This document shows, in pieces, positions 25,566 to 34,071 of a stretch of DNA of 64,000 nucleotides (position 1 is the stretch's first letter; every line of letters begins with the position of its first letter). The notes under the pieces are model-generated. The model worked only from the letters and a program-made list of their open reading frames with translations. It did no database searches and was not told the origin of the DNA. The position numbers were made by a program, and so were the translations under genes. Source of the stretch: G963701675 sp963701675 (GTDB lineage: Bacteria; Planctomycetota; Planctomycetia; Gemmatales; Gemmataceae); contig OY969623.1 of the NCBI GenBank assembly GCA_963701675.1, positions 2,666,001 through 2,730,000 on the forward strand, given 5' to 3'.

Positions 25566-27161
25566 ATGCATCGTTCTTACGATGTCGTCGTCATTGGGTC
25601 GGGATTTGGAGGCGCGGTACTCGCATGCCGTCTGGCGCAAGCTGGCGATACGCAGCGCCGTATCTGCATACTTGAACGCGGCCGGACGCATCCCGCGTCG
25701 TCATTTCCTGACAGTCTCTCAGGAATCGCTCGTTACGGGCTTTGGGACAAATCCACAAATAGGCATGGCTACTTAGAATATCGCGGTTTTGATCACCTTG
25801 AAGTCATCCAAGGAAGCGGGGTCGGCGGCGGATCATTGCACTATTTCGGCGTCAGCTTGCGAGCCCCTGCCGACGTGTTCGACCGCCGCTTAGGCAACGA
25901 ACGCGTATGGCCGGCTGCGATTTCGCGCGATGTGCTGGACCCATACTACTATCTGGCGGAAACGATGCTGGGAGTTGAGCCGATCAAGCCAACTGCCGAA
26001 TTTCCGGACCTGCCTAGAAAAACCGTTGCCTTTCAACAAGCGGTGTACGCGACAGGCAGAAGGGCTACGCTGGTACCGCTCGCAGTGAACTTCGATGCAG
26101 CTGGACGACCGCCATGTGATCACCGCGGTCATTGCTTGATTGGTTGTGGGCGAGATGCAAAAAACTCGCTCGATCGCAATTACCTGAAAGTCGCCAAAGA
26201 TCATGGCGTGGAAGTATTGGAGCTAAGTGAGGCGGGCAATATCGAACCATTGGCAGCCGACAGGTTCCGTGTGCATTTCGAACGGCTCGATCCTGGGCGG
26301 CACGAAGAGGTGGAAGCCAAGATGGTGGTTATTGCGGCGGGTTGCCTGGGATCAACGGATTTGCTCCTTCGCTGCCGCGATGTGCACGGAACTCTACCCA
26401 ATCTCAGTCACGCGCTGGGCCAGCGGTTCTCGGCTAACGGCGATTACCTGTATGCAGGCGGCGTGATGCCGCGAAGCCTCCCGGTTGAGCCAACCCGCGG
26501 CCCAAGCGTCACCGCTGGCGCGGACTTTTCCACAGCGGCGAATCGCATCTACGTCGAGGACCTGGGTATTACCGAGCATTTTAAAGCATTTCTACGAGCT
26601 ACGGCAACTGACAACCGGTTGTTTCTCGACGGGGTGCGATTGCTCTTGCCGCAGGCATTCGACCGAGAACGCATTGATTTGCAAACGCCCGAAATCCAGT
26701 TCGGACGCGTAGGCCGGTTCCTGCCCTACCTAGCTATGGGCACCGATACCGGAACAGGGACGATGAGTCTTCGAAACGGAAAACTTTTCATCGACTGGCC
26801 ATACGATGCGAATGAGCCTCTATACAGCGAAATACGGGCCGCGCTTAAAGACATGAGCGAGCGCTCGGAAGGCGTTTTCCACGACAATCTCTGGGTCCAA
26901 GAAGGCAAGAAGAAGACCTTTACCGCACACCCGCTTGGTGGGTGCGTGATGGGCGACTCAGCGGTTAGCAGCGTGGTAGATGAGCTGGGCCAGATTTGGG
27001 GACATCCCAATCTCTACGTGGTGGATGGGGGCATCATACCGGGTGCGCTGGCGGTTAACCCATCGTTGACGATTGCCGCGGTAGCGGAACGTATCGCGTT
27101 TTGGATGGTTCATGGGCGAGAGATGGCAGCCAATGACCCGGAAGCTCCCCCGAATAGTTGA
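25566..27161 (+). CDS. GMC-family FAD-dependent oxidoreductase (cholesterol-oxidase-like)
   Basis: 531 aa. The N-terminal Rossmann motif VVVIGSGFGGAVLACRLA binds FAD, followed by ICILERGR (ribose-binding Glu). GSGVGGGSLHYFGVSLRAP (~80-100) is the second FAD motif of GMC enzymes. CDHRGHCLIGCGRDAKNSLD is a Cys-rich insert known from the cholesterol oxidase-like branch. The C-terminus has FTAHPLGGCVMGDSAVSSVV and NLYVVDGGIIPGALAVNPSL, containing the catalytic His/Asn pair. The enzyme oxidises an alcohol (a sterol or other hydroxyl compound) and passes electrons to oxygen or a carrier. No signal peptide is visible. GTG codons at 25557 and 25560 are alternative starts. Confidence 0.87.
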   Translation: MHRSYDVVVIGSGFGGAVLACRLAQAGDTQRRICILERGRTHPASSFPDSLSGIARYGLWDKSTNRHGYLEYRGFDHLEVIQGSGVGGGSLHYFGVSLRAPADVFDRRLGNERVWPAAISRDVLDPYYYLAETMLGVEPIKPTAEFPDLPRKTVAFQQAVYATGRRATLVPLAVNFDAAGRPPCDHRGHCLIGCGRDAKNSLDRNYLKVAKDHGVEVLELSEAGNIEPLAADRFRVHFERLDPGRHEEVEAKMVVIAAGCLGSTDLLLRCRDVHGTLPNLSHALGQRFSANGDYLYAGGVMPRSLPVEPTRGPSVTAGADFSTAANRIYVEDLGITEHFKAFLRATATDNRLFLDGVRLLLPQAFDRERIDLQTPEIQFGRVGRFLPYLAMGTDTGTGTMSLRNGKLFIDWPYDANEPLYSEIRAALKDMSERSEGVFHDNLWVQEGKKKTFTAHPLGGCVMGDSAVSSVVDELGQIWGHPNLYVVDGGIIPGALAVNPSLTIAAVAERIAFWMVHGREMAANDPEAPPNS

Positions 27162-27858
27162 CTCGTCGCGCACCTCGTCCGCATGGCTCACGTAGGTGCC
27201 GAACGCAACATCTCAAAAAAAAAGATGATGGACTTCGGCACATACTGTAAGCCTGTGAGTCGGCTCAAACCTAGCGTTTGGCGAGCCTCCTGCCATTTCT
27301 GGGAATGTCCGATTCGCTGATTGGCATCGGCTTGGCGCTTCCCCTCCCTTACTGGTGATTCTCTGGGCCACGCGAGTCGTTGATTGGCCGCTCATAAGGA
27401 AATTGCACAATTTACGCCCCATCGACACTGCCGCTCCTCCGCATCACCAGTTCGGTTCATGACTTCTCGCCGCCCTTGAGCGCTTCTAAGTCCGAAAGAT
27501 TTTTGCCGCCGTGCACCGCCTGTTGGCGCCCTCATACTGCATCGCCATCGCGGCGGCGAGTTCCGCTGAAAGAACCGTGAAGAATGCTTTTGGTTTATTC
27601 GGAATTGGAATGAGAAGCGCGCTCCTTATTGGGGGCGGCACGCACTCGTTGCCGCCAGTCTTCTCGTGTGGAGTGTAGCGCGCGAGGGGTTGCTGTGGCC
27701 CTCCTTACCGATTAAGCCAACGACTGCACATCTGAATGGTGGCTCTGTATAACGAATGTCAATGTCCATAGGCATATTGCCGTAGCCACTTTTTCTCCTT
27801 GGCCTCGAAATAAAGTGTCGGAAACCTCAGCCGCGCAATCTCTCGGGAGGAGTAACCT
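27162..27858. other. Intergenic with a possible coding remnant
   Basis: About 700 bp. On the minus strand, 27457-27591 reads TVLSAELAAAMAMQYEGA in one frame and then QQAVHGGKNLSDLEALKGGE in another before a stop, which looks like the decayed C-terminus of a protein. I do not recognise the family. No other gene is apparent. Confidence 0.3.
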
Positions 27859-29655
27859 ATGCGTAGCAAAGCATTGGAGCAACGGACTCGTCGTCGGAAT
27901 GTTCCCAAGCCCAAGGTTCAACTCACAAGACCGTATCTGGAGATCCTTGAAGACCGACTCGTTCTTTCCGCAACGGCTGTATCTGCGAAAGGAAGCCTCG
28001 ACTACCTTCGTCTGGTGATGGACCGTTACCACGATCACTTCGGCGTTTACGACGATGTCAGCTCCGCCGATAGCCATTTTGTTGCATATGCAAAAATCCC
28101 CAATGGAAGTGCCGCCGTCACTATGAACGGCTCCTGCGGGCTTGAGAACCCAGATTGTACGACCGTTCCCCATTCCGGCGCATCCGCAATTCGCGCCCAA
28201 TTCTTCAGCTCTGGGAATAATTTTGGCGGCTTCTACTTTCAAAACGGCGTCCTAGAACCAGATGGCAAAGCACCGATCCCTAACTTTGGCGAAGTACCTA
28301 ATGCGGGAATTACACAGCTCGTCGGGGCCACGTCGATTTCGTTTTGGGCGCGCGGCCACAACGGCAGTGAGAAGATCGAATTCTTTTTAGCGGGAGTGGG
28401 GCGCCACCCGGTTACCGGTGAGGCGATCGCCCCCTATCCCGACTCATCGCCTCGTTATCCGCCAGTTGGCGACCCGCAAGCGCTCGTCGAGCTCAGCACC
28501 ACATGGAAAAAGTACTCTTTCAATGTCTCGACACTCGATTTGTCCTACGTGCTGGGCGGGTTTGGATGGGTTGCCAATGCGCCCAATAATCCTGGGGGCG
28601 CCACGTTCTACTTGGATGACATCCGTTACGAACTCAATGCCGAGGCGCGCGCTCAGCGGCTCAACGAGCCGCGTTTCTTGCGAAGTTTTACCACGCATTT
28701 CACACAGAACACTCCTGCGGACTTCGACTTCGCGTTGCGCAATTCGGCCTTCACCTACGATAACGCCTTGGCAATCTTGGCCTTTCTTGCCGACCGCAAC
28801 GCCGATACGAGCGCAGACAGCGCCCACCGCGCCAAGTTGATCGGCGACGCACTACTGTACGCATCAGCCCACGACCGCAAGTTTACGGATGGCCGTCTGC
28901 GTTCAGACTATGCGGCAGGCGATATTTCATTGCCGCCCGGTTGGATTCCCTACGGTAAAGTCGGCACTGTGGCTATTCCAGGTTTTTACATCGAAGATCC
29001 GGCAATGTTTTTCGAAGTGGGCCAGGAGCGGGTCGACACCGGAAACAACACCTGGGCTATGATTGCCCTCCTTGCCCTCTACACGCGCACGAGCGATCCC
29101 AAGTATTTGGACTTGGCGCAAACAATCGGTCAGGTCATCCGCAATTTCAAGCAAACAACTGGTACCTACCAAGGCTTTACCGGCGGTTACGTGAAAGAAT
29201 CAGATGTCAAATGGCCCTGGGCCAGTACGGAACACAACCTCGACGTTTATGCCGCATTTTCGACAATGTTTGAGATTACCGGCGACCAGCAATGGAAGTC
29301 CGATGCCAACCACGCCAAGACATTTGTGGACCAGATGTGGGACCATCCGCCGTTCCAGGGTTGCTATCTCACGGGAACTGAGAACCCCGAACTGATCAAT
29401 ATCAGCGTCCTTCCTTTAGATCCTCAGTCGTGGAGTACACTCGCGATTCCCTCCAACCCCTTAGCGCAACAAGCGATCACTTGTGCGGAGACGCATCATC
29501 TTACGACGGCGGATGGCTTTACGGGATTTGATTTCAATGAAGATAAAGACGGCGTCTGGTTCGAAGGCACCGGGCAAATGGTCGCTGCGTATCTTTTCAA
29601 CGGAAAACCTGCCGAGGCTGAATTCTTCCGCAAGGAATTGCAGCGCCGCAGGTGA
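27859..29655 (+). CDS. Planctomycete extracellular glycosidase-like protein, N-terminal part
   Basis: The start after GGGAGGAGTAACCT gives a basic N-terminus and the export signature RPYLEILEDRLVLSA (~residues 34-48). Residues ~55-260 form a jelly-roll-like carbohydrate-binding region (SISFWARGHNGSEKIEFFLA, GGATFYLDDIRYE). Residues ~270-598 look like an alpha/alpha-toroid glycoside hydrolase fold (RNSAFTYDNALAILAFLADR, YIEDPAMFFEVGQERVDTGN, WASTEHNLDVYAAFSTMFEI, WFEGTGQMVAAYLFNGKPAE). The frame stops at 29655, while the next frame at once continues the toroid (NGRGIAAASHDHLSTGFD), so a single base change divides the gene. It is probably an exported polysaccharide-degrading enzyme; substrate unknown. 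Confidence 0.75.
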   Translation: MRSKALEQRTRRRNVPKPKVQLTRPYLEILEDRLVLSATAVSAKGSLDYLRLVMDRYHDHFGVYDDVSSADSHFVAYAKIPNGSAAVTMNGSCGLENPDCTTVPHSGASAIRAQFFSSGNNFGGFYFQNGVLEPDGKAPIPNFGEVPNAGITQLVGATSISFWARGHNGSEKIEFFLAGVGRHPVTGEAIAPYPDSSPRYPPVGDPQALVELSTTWKKYSFNVSTLDLSYVLGGFGWVANAPNNPGGATFYLDDIRYELNAEARAQRLNEPRFLRSFTTHFTQNTPADFDFALRNSAFTYDNALAILAFLADRNADTSADSAHRAKLIGDALLYASAHDRKFTDGRLRSDYAAGDISLPPGWIPYGKVGTVAIPGFYIEDPAMFFEVGQERVDTGNNTWAMIALLALYTRTSDPKYLDLAQTIGQVIRNFKQTTGTYQGFTGGYVKESDVKWPWASTEHNLDVYAAFSTMFEITGDQQWKSDANHAKTFVDQMWDHPPFQGCYLTGTENPELINISVLPLDPQSWSTLAIPSNPLAQQAITCAETHHLTTADGFTGFDFNEDKDGVWFEGTGQMVAAYLFNGKPAEAEFFRKELQRRR

Positions 29656-30884
29656 TGCCGCCGTTTGGAAATGGGCGCGGCATTGCAGCCGCCTCTCATG
29701 ATCATCTATCCACCGGCTTTGACGACTTTGAATATTACCGTCGGCTCCATGTCGGCGCGACGGCGTGGAATCTTTTCGCACAACTTGGGTACAACCCTTA
29801 CTATCAATCATTTTTCCTGTCGCCTGACGTGGCTCCCGTTAGTATTTTCGCGCTCGGCGGCGCTGCGCCTGGCGATGAACACGGCGTCGTGCAGCTTCGA
29901 AAGATCAACAATGAAATCTTGTACGAATTCTCGCCATTTGGCTTCGTTGCGACTGGCGGAGTCACGGTCGCCATCGGCGATCTCGACAACGATGGCTACG
30001 ACGATGTGGTCACGGGTGCGGCGTTTGGAAACCCACACATCAAAGTCTACAACGGCAGAGCGATTGCAGCGGGTACGTTCAACCCCGCCAATCCGGACGC
30101 GAGCTTGATCGCCCAGGTCTTTCCGTTTGCATTGCAATTCAACGTCGGAGCCAACATTGCCGTGGGCGATGTCAACAACGATGGCTTCGCCGACTTGGTC
30201 GCCGGAGCATCCACCGGCAACCCGCACGTAAAAGTCTACAGCGGTGAGAGCATCGCAAAAGGTACTTTTAACGCCAACTCCGAGGCTGCTTTGATCGCTG
30301 CGTTTTTTGCCTACGGTTTGAATTTCAACGTTGGCACAAACGTGGCGGCCGGCGACGTAAACGGTGATGCGTTTCCCGACATTGTCACTGGCGCCACCGT
30401 TGGAAATCCGCATGTCAAGGCATACACCGGGCAAGCGGTCGCCACGGGAGCTTTGCTGAATCCCCTAAATCCGGACGTTTTCCTGTTGGCTTCTTATTTC
30501 GCGGACTTGTTGCAATTCAACATCGGCGCGAATGTGACGGTTGGGCATATGAACAATGATGGGTATCGTGAAATCGTTACCGGTGCGACCGCTGGCAATC
30601 CGCACGTAAAGATCTACAGCGGCCAAGCCGTAGCGAGCGGCGAGCTCTTAAACTCGGGCAACCCTGATAAGTATCTATTGGACGATTTTTTCGATTTCGC
30701 GTTGGACTCAAACATTGGTATCTACGTCGGCGTGACGGACGTCAACATTAATGGAAAGTCTGACTTTCTCGTCGGCGCCTCCACGGTGCCGCATTACAAG
30801 GCACTGGAGCGCAACCCGTGGGGAACGCCAGTCTTCTTTGAAGCGATCCTCAACCTTAAGGGCGGCATCCGGGTCGCCGGCTGA
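29652..30884 (+). CDS. Glycosidase-like protein, C-terminal part with FG-GAP repeats
   Basis: The first ~50 residues (GIAAASHDHLSTGFDDFEYY, RRLHVGATAWNLFAQLGYNP) complete the toroid domain begun in the frame at 27859-29655. They are followed by five FG-GAP/VCBS-like repeats with the pattern GDxNxDGxxDIVTGAxxGNPHVKVYxG: GDLDNDGYDDVVTGAAFGNP, GDVNNDGFADLVAGASTGNP, GDVNGDAFPDIVTGATVGNP and GHMNNDGYREIVTGATAGNP. The ATG at 29652 overlaps the previous stop (TGATG), so coupled translation of two proteins is a formal alternative. However, this part lacks an export signal, which favours one broken gene. The repeats likely form a surface-exposed propeller. Confidence 0.7.
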   Translation: MMPPFGNGRGIAAASHDHLSTGFDDFEYYRRLHVGATAWNLFAQLGYNPYYQSFFLSPDVAPVSIFALGGAAPGDEHGVVQLRKINNEILYEFSPFGFVATGGVTVAIGDLDNDGYDDVVTGAAFGNPHIKVYNGRAIAAGTFNPANPDASLIAQVFPFALQFNVGANIAVGDVNNDGFADLVAGASTGNPHVKVYSGESIAKGTFNANSEAALIAAFFAYGLNFNVGTNVAAGDVNGDAFPDIVTGATVGNPHVKAYTGQAVATGALLNPLNPDVFLLASYFADLLQFNIGANVTVGHMNNDGYREIVTGATAGNPHVKIYSGQAVASGELLNSGNPDKYLLDDFFDFALDSNIGIYVGVTDVNINGKSDFLVGASTVPHYKALERNPWGTPVFFEAILNLKGGIRVAG

Positions 30885-31413
30885 CCCAGGGGCCTTCACC
30901 TAATTTTATTACAGCCGGGTTTGTTTGAGTCCGAAGAATTTGTTGCGGCCGGTCACATACAAAGCCCCTGACCGTTCAGCAAACTGGGCGCGATCTGGAA
31001 TTGATATGCGCTGTCGTCAGTCAGACTTGGAAGAATCCGCAGGCCGTTCCCCGTCGGACAGCGTTGTGCAAAGAGAAGCAATCTCAGATCATGCGCGATA
31101 TGGGCAAGTGGTTTGAAAAGAACCGGCACGTTATTATTCATTAGGTCCATCCCGGCGATGAGCCACGACAACGATACCGACATCGGCCCGACGCCCTACC
31201 GGATCGGCCTTTAGCGGGGTCGGCCTGCGGTGTTTTCAACCTTCTGTGAGACTTCATAAGTCATGACCGGGGCTAGCCAATGGACCTAATGGACTCTCAC
31301 TATCACGTCAGCTATCGTTGGAGATCATATGATACCTGATACACCACCCGTCATAGACAGTCGGGTTATCGGCGCAAATCTTATTGATGTCCTAAGACGA
31401 AGGGATGCAAATC
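30885..31413. other. Intergenic, no gene seen
   Basis: 530 bp between the glycosidase-like gene and the CSLREA-type gene. No frame is convincing and no terminator-like hairpin was spotted directly after 30884. The ribosome binding site GAAGGG of the next gene lies at its end. Confidence 0.4.
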
Positions 31414-33051
31414 ATGGCACGGTCTAATCGATACACAGGAAAGTGGCGGCCACGGGTGGAGGTGCTTGAGGATCGGCGGTTGTTGGCGACGTTCACTGTG
31501 ACTAGCTTGTCGGACCCAGGCAATGGAGTTTGCGATGCGACCTGTACGCTGCGTGAGGCAATCACCGCAGCCAACAATGCCAGCGGAGCCGACATGATTA
31601 CGTTTTCACAGGCTGGCACCGGGACAATCCAACTGGATTCGGCGCTCCCCGTCATCTCCACCCCCATGACGATCCAGGAAGGTGACCATGGACGAATTAC
31701 AATCCAAGGCGAGGGTGTAGCTGGTGGATACCGAATCTTCGACGTTGCCGACGCCGTCGCTTCACCGGCAATCTCGGTCACGTTTGATGGTCTGATTATC
31801 AAAGATGGAGTCTCTAATCAGGGGGGCGGCATAAGAAACGAAGAAAACTTGACGATTCGCGACTCTCGGATTTCAAACAACGAGGTCCGTGGAGAAGAGA
31901 TGGAACTGCATGAAGGAGGCGGGATCTATAACGAAGCGAACGGAATACTGACAGTCAGTCACAGCGACATACTCAACAACACCGTATGCCCGGAAACAAC
32001 AGACCCTGATCCGCCGAGCTGCCCCGATCCGACTGGTGCTCAGCTAAGGTATTCAGGCGGTGGGATTTTCAGCAAAGGACAGCTAACAGTCGAGTTCAGC
32101 ACCGTTGCAAATAATGGTGTATTTGTTCAGGATGCGGTGGGGACAACCGGCTACAAGTCGCAGGGAGGCGGAATCAACATGGAGGGGTCTCTACTGGTGG
32201 TGCACAGCAGTACGATTAACGCCAACACGGCAAAAATCATCAGCGGAAATGCCGAATCCGCTCGTCACAATTCGGGAGGGGGCATCTGGTCAGGAACGGA
32301 AACAGAGATAATAAACTGTACGATCACTGGCAACACAACCAGTAATAATGCCGACTACGAGCCTGAAGTACCCCAGCAAGTCAATTTCATAAGCGGTGGA
32401 GGGGCCGGTATAACGTTCCATACCCCTTCGTCGACCTTCGTGGGCTGGAGCACAATCGCCAATAACACGACAGAGGTGTTCGAGGCAGGCACAGGTAGAT
32501 GGGCCGGAGGTGGAGGCATTTTTCAGGATCTCTGGTCTGGCGGTCAGCCTTTAATTGAGTTGCGCAATACGATCGTTGCGAACAATCAAGAGCGGCGGGG
32601 TACTGGTCAGAACCTCGTTATTTCAGACATTGACGCGTGCAAAAAAGACGACGTCGACGAGGTGATTTGCGAAGACAGTCCACCTGCTGGTGGCGTTGAT
32701 GATGATGGGTTCAATTTATACAGGAGTAGCGGAAGCATCACCGACTGCAATGGATGCGAGGACGATAATCTAGCCAATCCCAACCTTGGCGCGCTCCAGG
32801 ACAACGGCGGATTGACGCACACGAGAGCTCTCCAAACCGGCAGTCCCGCCATCGACGCCGGCGACAACACCGACGCCCCCGACTACGACCAGCGCGGGCC
32901 CGGGTTCGCTCGAGTTGTGGGCGGCACGATCGACCTCGGCGCCTTCGAAGTGCAAGCGGAGGAGGCACCTGTTGCGCCACCACTCGATATGGCCGTGCTC
33001 ATCACCGCCGACGACCAGCCGCTTTTCGGGAAGGTGAAGCGGAGACGGTAG
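31414..33051 (+). CDS. Planctomycete extracellular CSLREA/beta-helix protein (545 aa)
   Basis: I choose the second ATG (31414): GAAGGG lies 9 nt before it but only directly against the first ATG. The N-terminus has the export signature RPRVEVLEDRRLLATF. Next comes FTVTSLSDPGNGVCDATCTL followed by REAITAANNA, the textbook CSLREA segment that opens many bacterial right-handed beta-helix surface proteins. GGGI...N coils run through residues ~130-420. The end LGALQDNGGLTHTRALQTGS, PAIDAGDN and IDLGAFEVQ is the choice-of-anchor Q pattern. It is a secreted or surface-attached protein without recognised enzymatic residues, related in plan to 10458-12230. Confidence 0.87.
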   Translation: MARSNRYTGKWRPRVEVLEDRRLLATFTVTSLSDPGNGVCDATCTLREAITAANNASGADMITFSQAGTGTIQLDSALPVISTPMTIQEGDHGRITIQGEGVAGGYRIFDVADAVASPAISVTFDGLIIKDGVSNQGGGIRNEENLTIRDSRISNNEVRGEEMELHEGGGIYNEANGILTVSHSDILNNTVCPETTDPDPPSCPDPTGAQLRYSGGGIFSKGQLTVEFSTVANNGVFVQDAVGTTGYKSQGGGINMEGSLLVVHSSTINANTAKIISGNAESARHNSGGGIWSGTETEIINCTITGNTTSNNADYEPEVPQQVNFISGGGAGITFHTPSSTFVGWSTIANNTTEVFEAGTGRWAGGGGIFQDLWSGGQPLIELRNTIVANNQERRGTGQNLVISDIDACKKDDVDEVICEDSPPAGGVDDDGFNLYRSSGSITDCNGCEDDNLANPNLGALQDNGGLTHTRALQTGSPAIDAGDNTDAPDYDQRGPGFARVVGGTIDLGAFEVQAEEAPVAPPLDMAVLITADDQPLFGKVKRRR

Positions 33052-33067
33052 TAGGTTCAAACCAAAA

Positions 33068-33094
33068 CCCCCGGCCGCTATTCGGGGCCGGGGG
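33068..33094 (+). terminator. Hairpin terminator after the CSLREA gene
   Basis: A perfect 9-bp stem, CCCCCGGCC / GGCCGGGGG, with a 9-nt loop begins 16 bp after the stop codon at 33051. It is GC-rich and lacks a T-run, so it may depend on other factors, but its position is that of a terminator. Confidence 0.6.
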
Positions 33095-34071
33095 CCAGTA
33101 ACCGTCGATCCCTGCCGTCTGGAAATTGGGTCATTTCGCCCGCTAGCCAGCTGCCAGCTTGGAACAGGGAAGATTTTGACTCCCGTGTCGGGTGCGGCGT
33201 GCCGGCCGGCGAGGATTATGCGGGTGAGAGTTCCGAGCGGAAAGAAACGTCGGGCGGTTCATGTCAAACTCCTGTGAAGTCAGGATCATGCTTGCGCTCT
33301 AAGCCAATTGCTTTAAGAATGTTGCGTTAAAGCGCGTGAAATTATGAAGGAAACCTGAAATCTTCAGCAATGACATGAATCCGGTTTGGCCAAGTGACCA
33401 TCCTCGAAGCGAAAGATGATCCGATGATTTCGTGACACGGTGGCGCTGCAAAAGCCCGTAAATCGATCGCCCTGCTCTGACGTTTGCTGACACGGCGCAA
33501 CACCTATCGAAGGCCGTCAGCCGCACCATTACGTTTGTCGATGTGCCGCCCGAAGCCATGCGGTCGGCGGTTGCCCGACCTGGGCTTCCCCGGCCTGGTA
33601 GGCGGAAGGGCTGCTGGAAGAGATCGCGATGTACCGTCGTGGCGAGGCTGCCGGGGTCGAGCCGGGCATGCGTGAAGCTATGGTCGCCCCCCCCTTTTTT
33701 GTTTGATGAGAGCCGAGACCGGTTTTCGCTCATGCGAGGCGCGATCCGGTGATAGGTCGCCCATCGAACAACAAGTTGGGCGGCAACTTGGCGAATGTTG
33801 TTTCAAACGGCCGCGGCGGATAAGCGAATGAATTCTTCCCATTGAGGAGCGCCCTTCACGTGCGTGGAATCGCCGATGGCTGACCTATGTTGTCGGTCAA
33901 AGCCCCCCGTAATCCTGGCATCGGAACACCGCCGCCTCTGATCCCACGGTCGCTCATTTCACTTGTAGCGTCACTCCAGGTGCGGTAACGGTTACCGTTC
34001 GTGGCCAAGTTCATAGAGGTTGTTAGACTGCGACTGCGTCGACGTTTCAGATTTTTTACCCTATGGGGTTT
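33095..34071. other. Intergenic with gene remnants
   Basis: Nearly 1 kb. The only recognisable content is the NmrA-like remnant at 33492-33720. The minus-strand frame of 144 codons at 33299-33733 runs antisense to that remnant and is not supported. Confidence 0.4.
33492..33720 (+). pseudogene. Remnant of NmrA-like NAD(P)-binding protein
   Basis: One frame reads LSKAVSRTITFVDVPPEAMR, then after a lost stretch another frame reads AEGLLEEIAMYRRGEAAGVE and PGMREAM, ending near a run of C and T. This is the C-terminal third of NmrA/YesF-type NAD(P)-binding proteins, where the segments ITFVDVPPEAMR and GLVEEFAxYRRGEA are adjacent. The Rossmann part is missing and there are at least two frame changes, so it is dead. 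Confidence 0.6.

Noticed and set aside
33299..33733. Minus-strand open frame of 144 codons
   Set aside because: It runs antisense to the NmrA-like remnant and to intergenic DNA and shows no domain.
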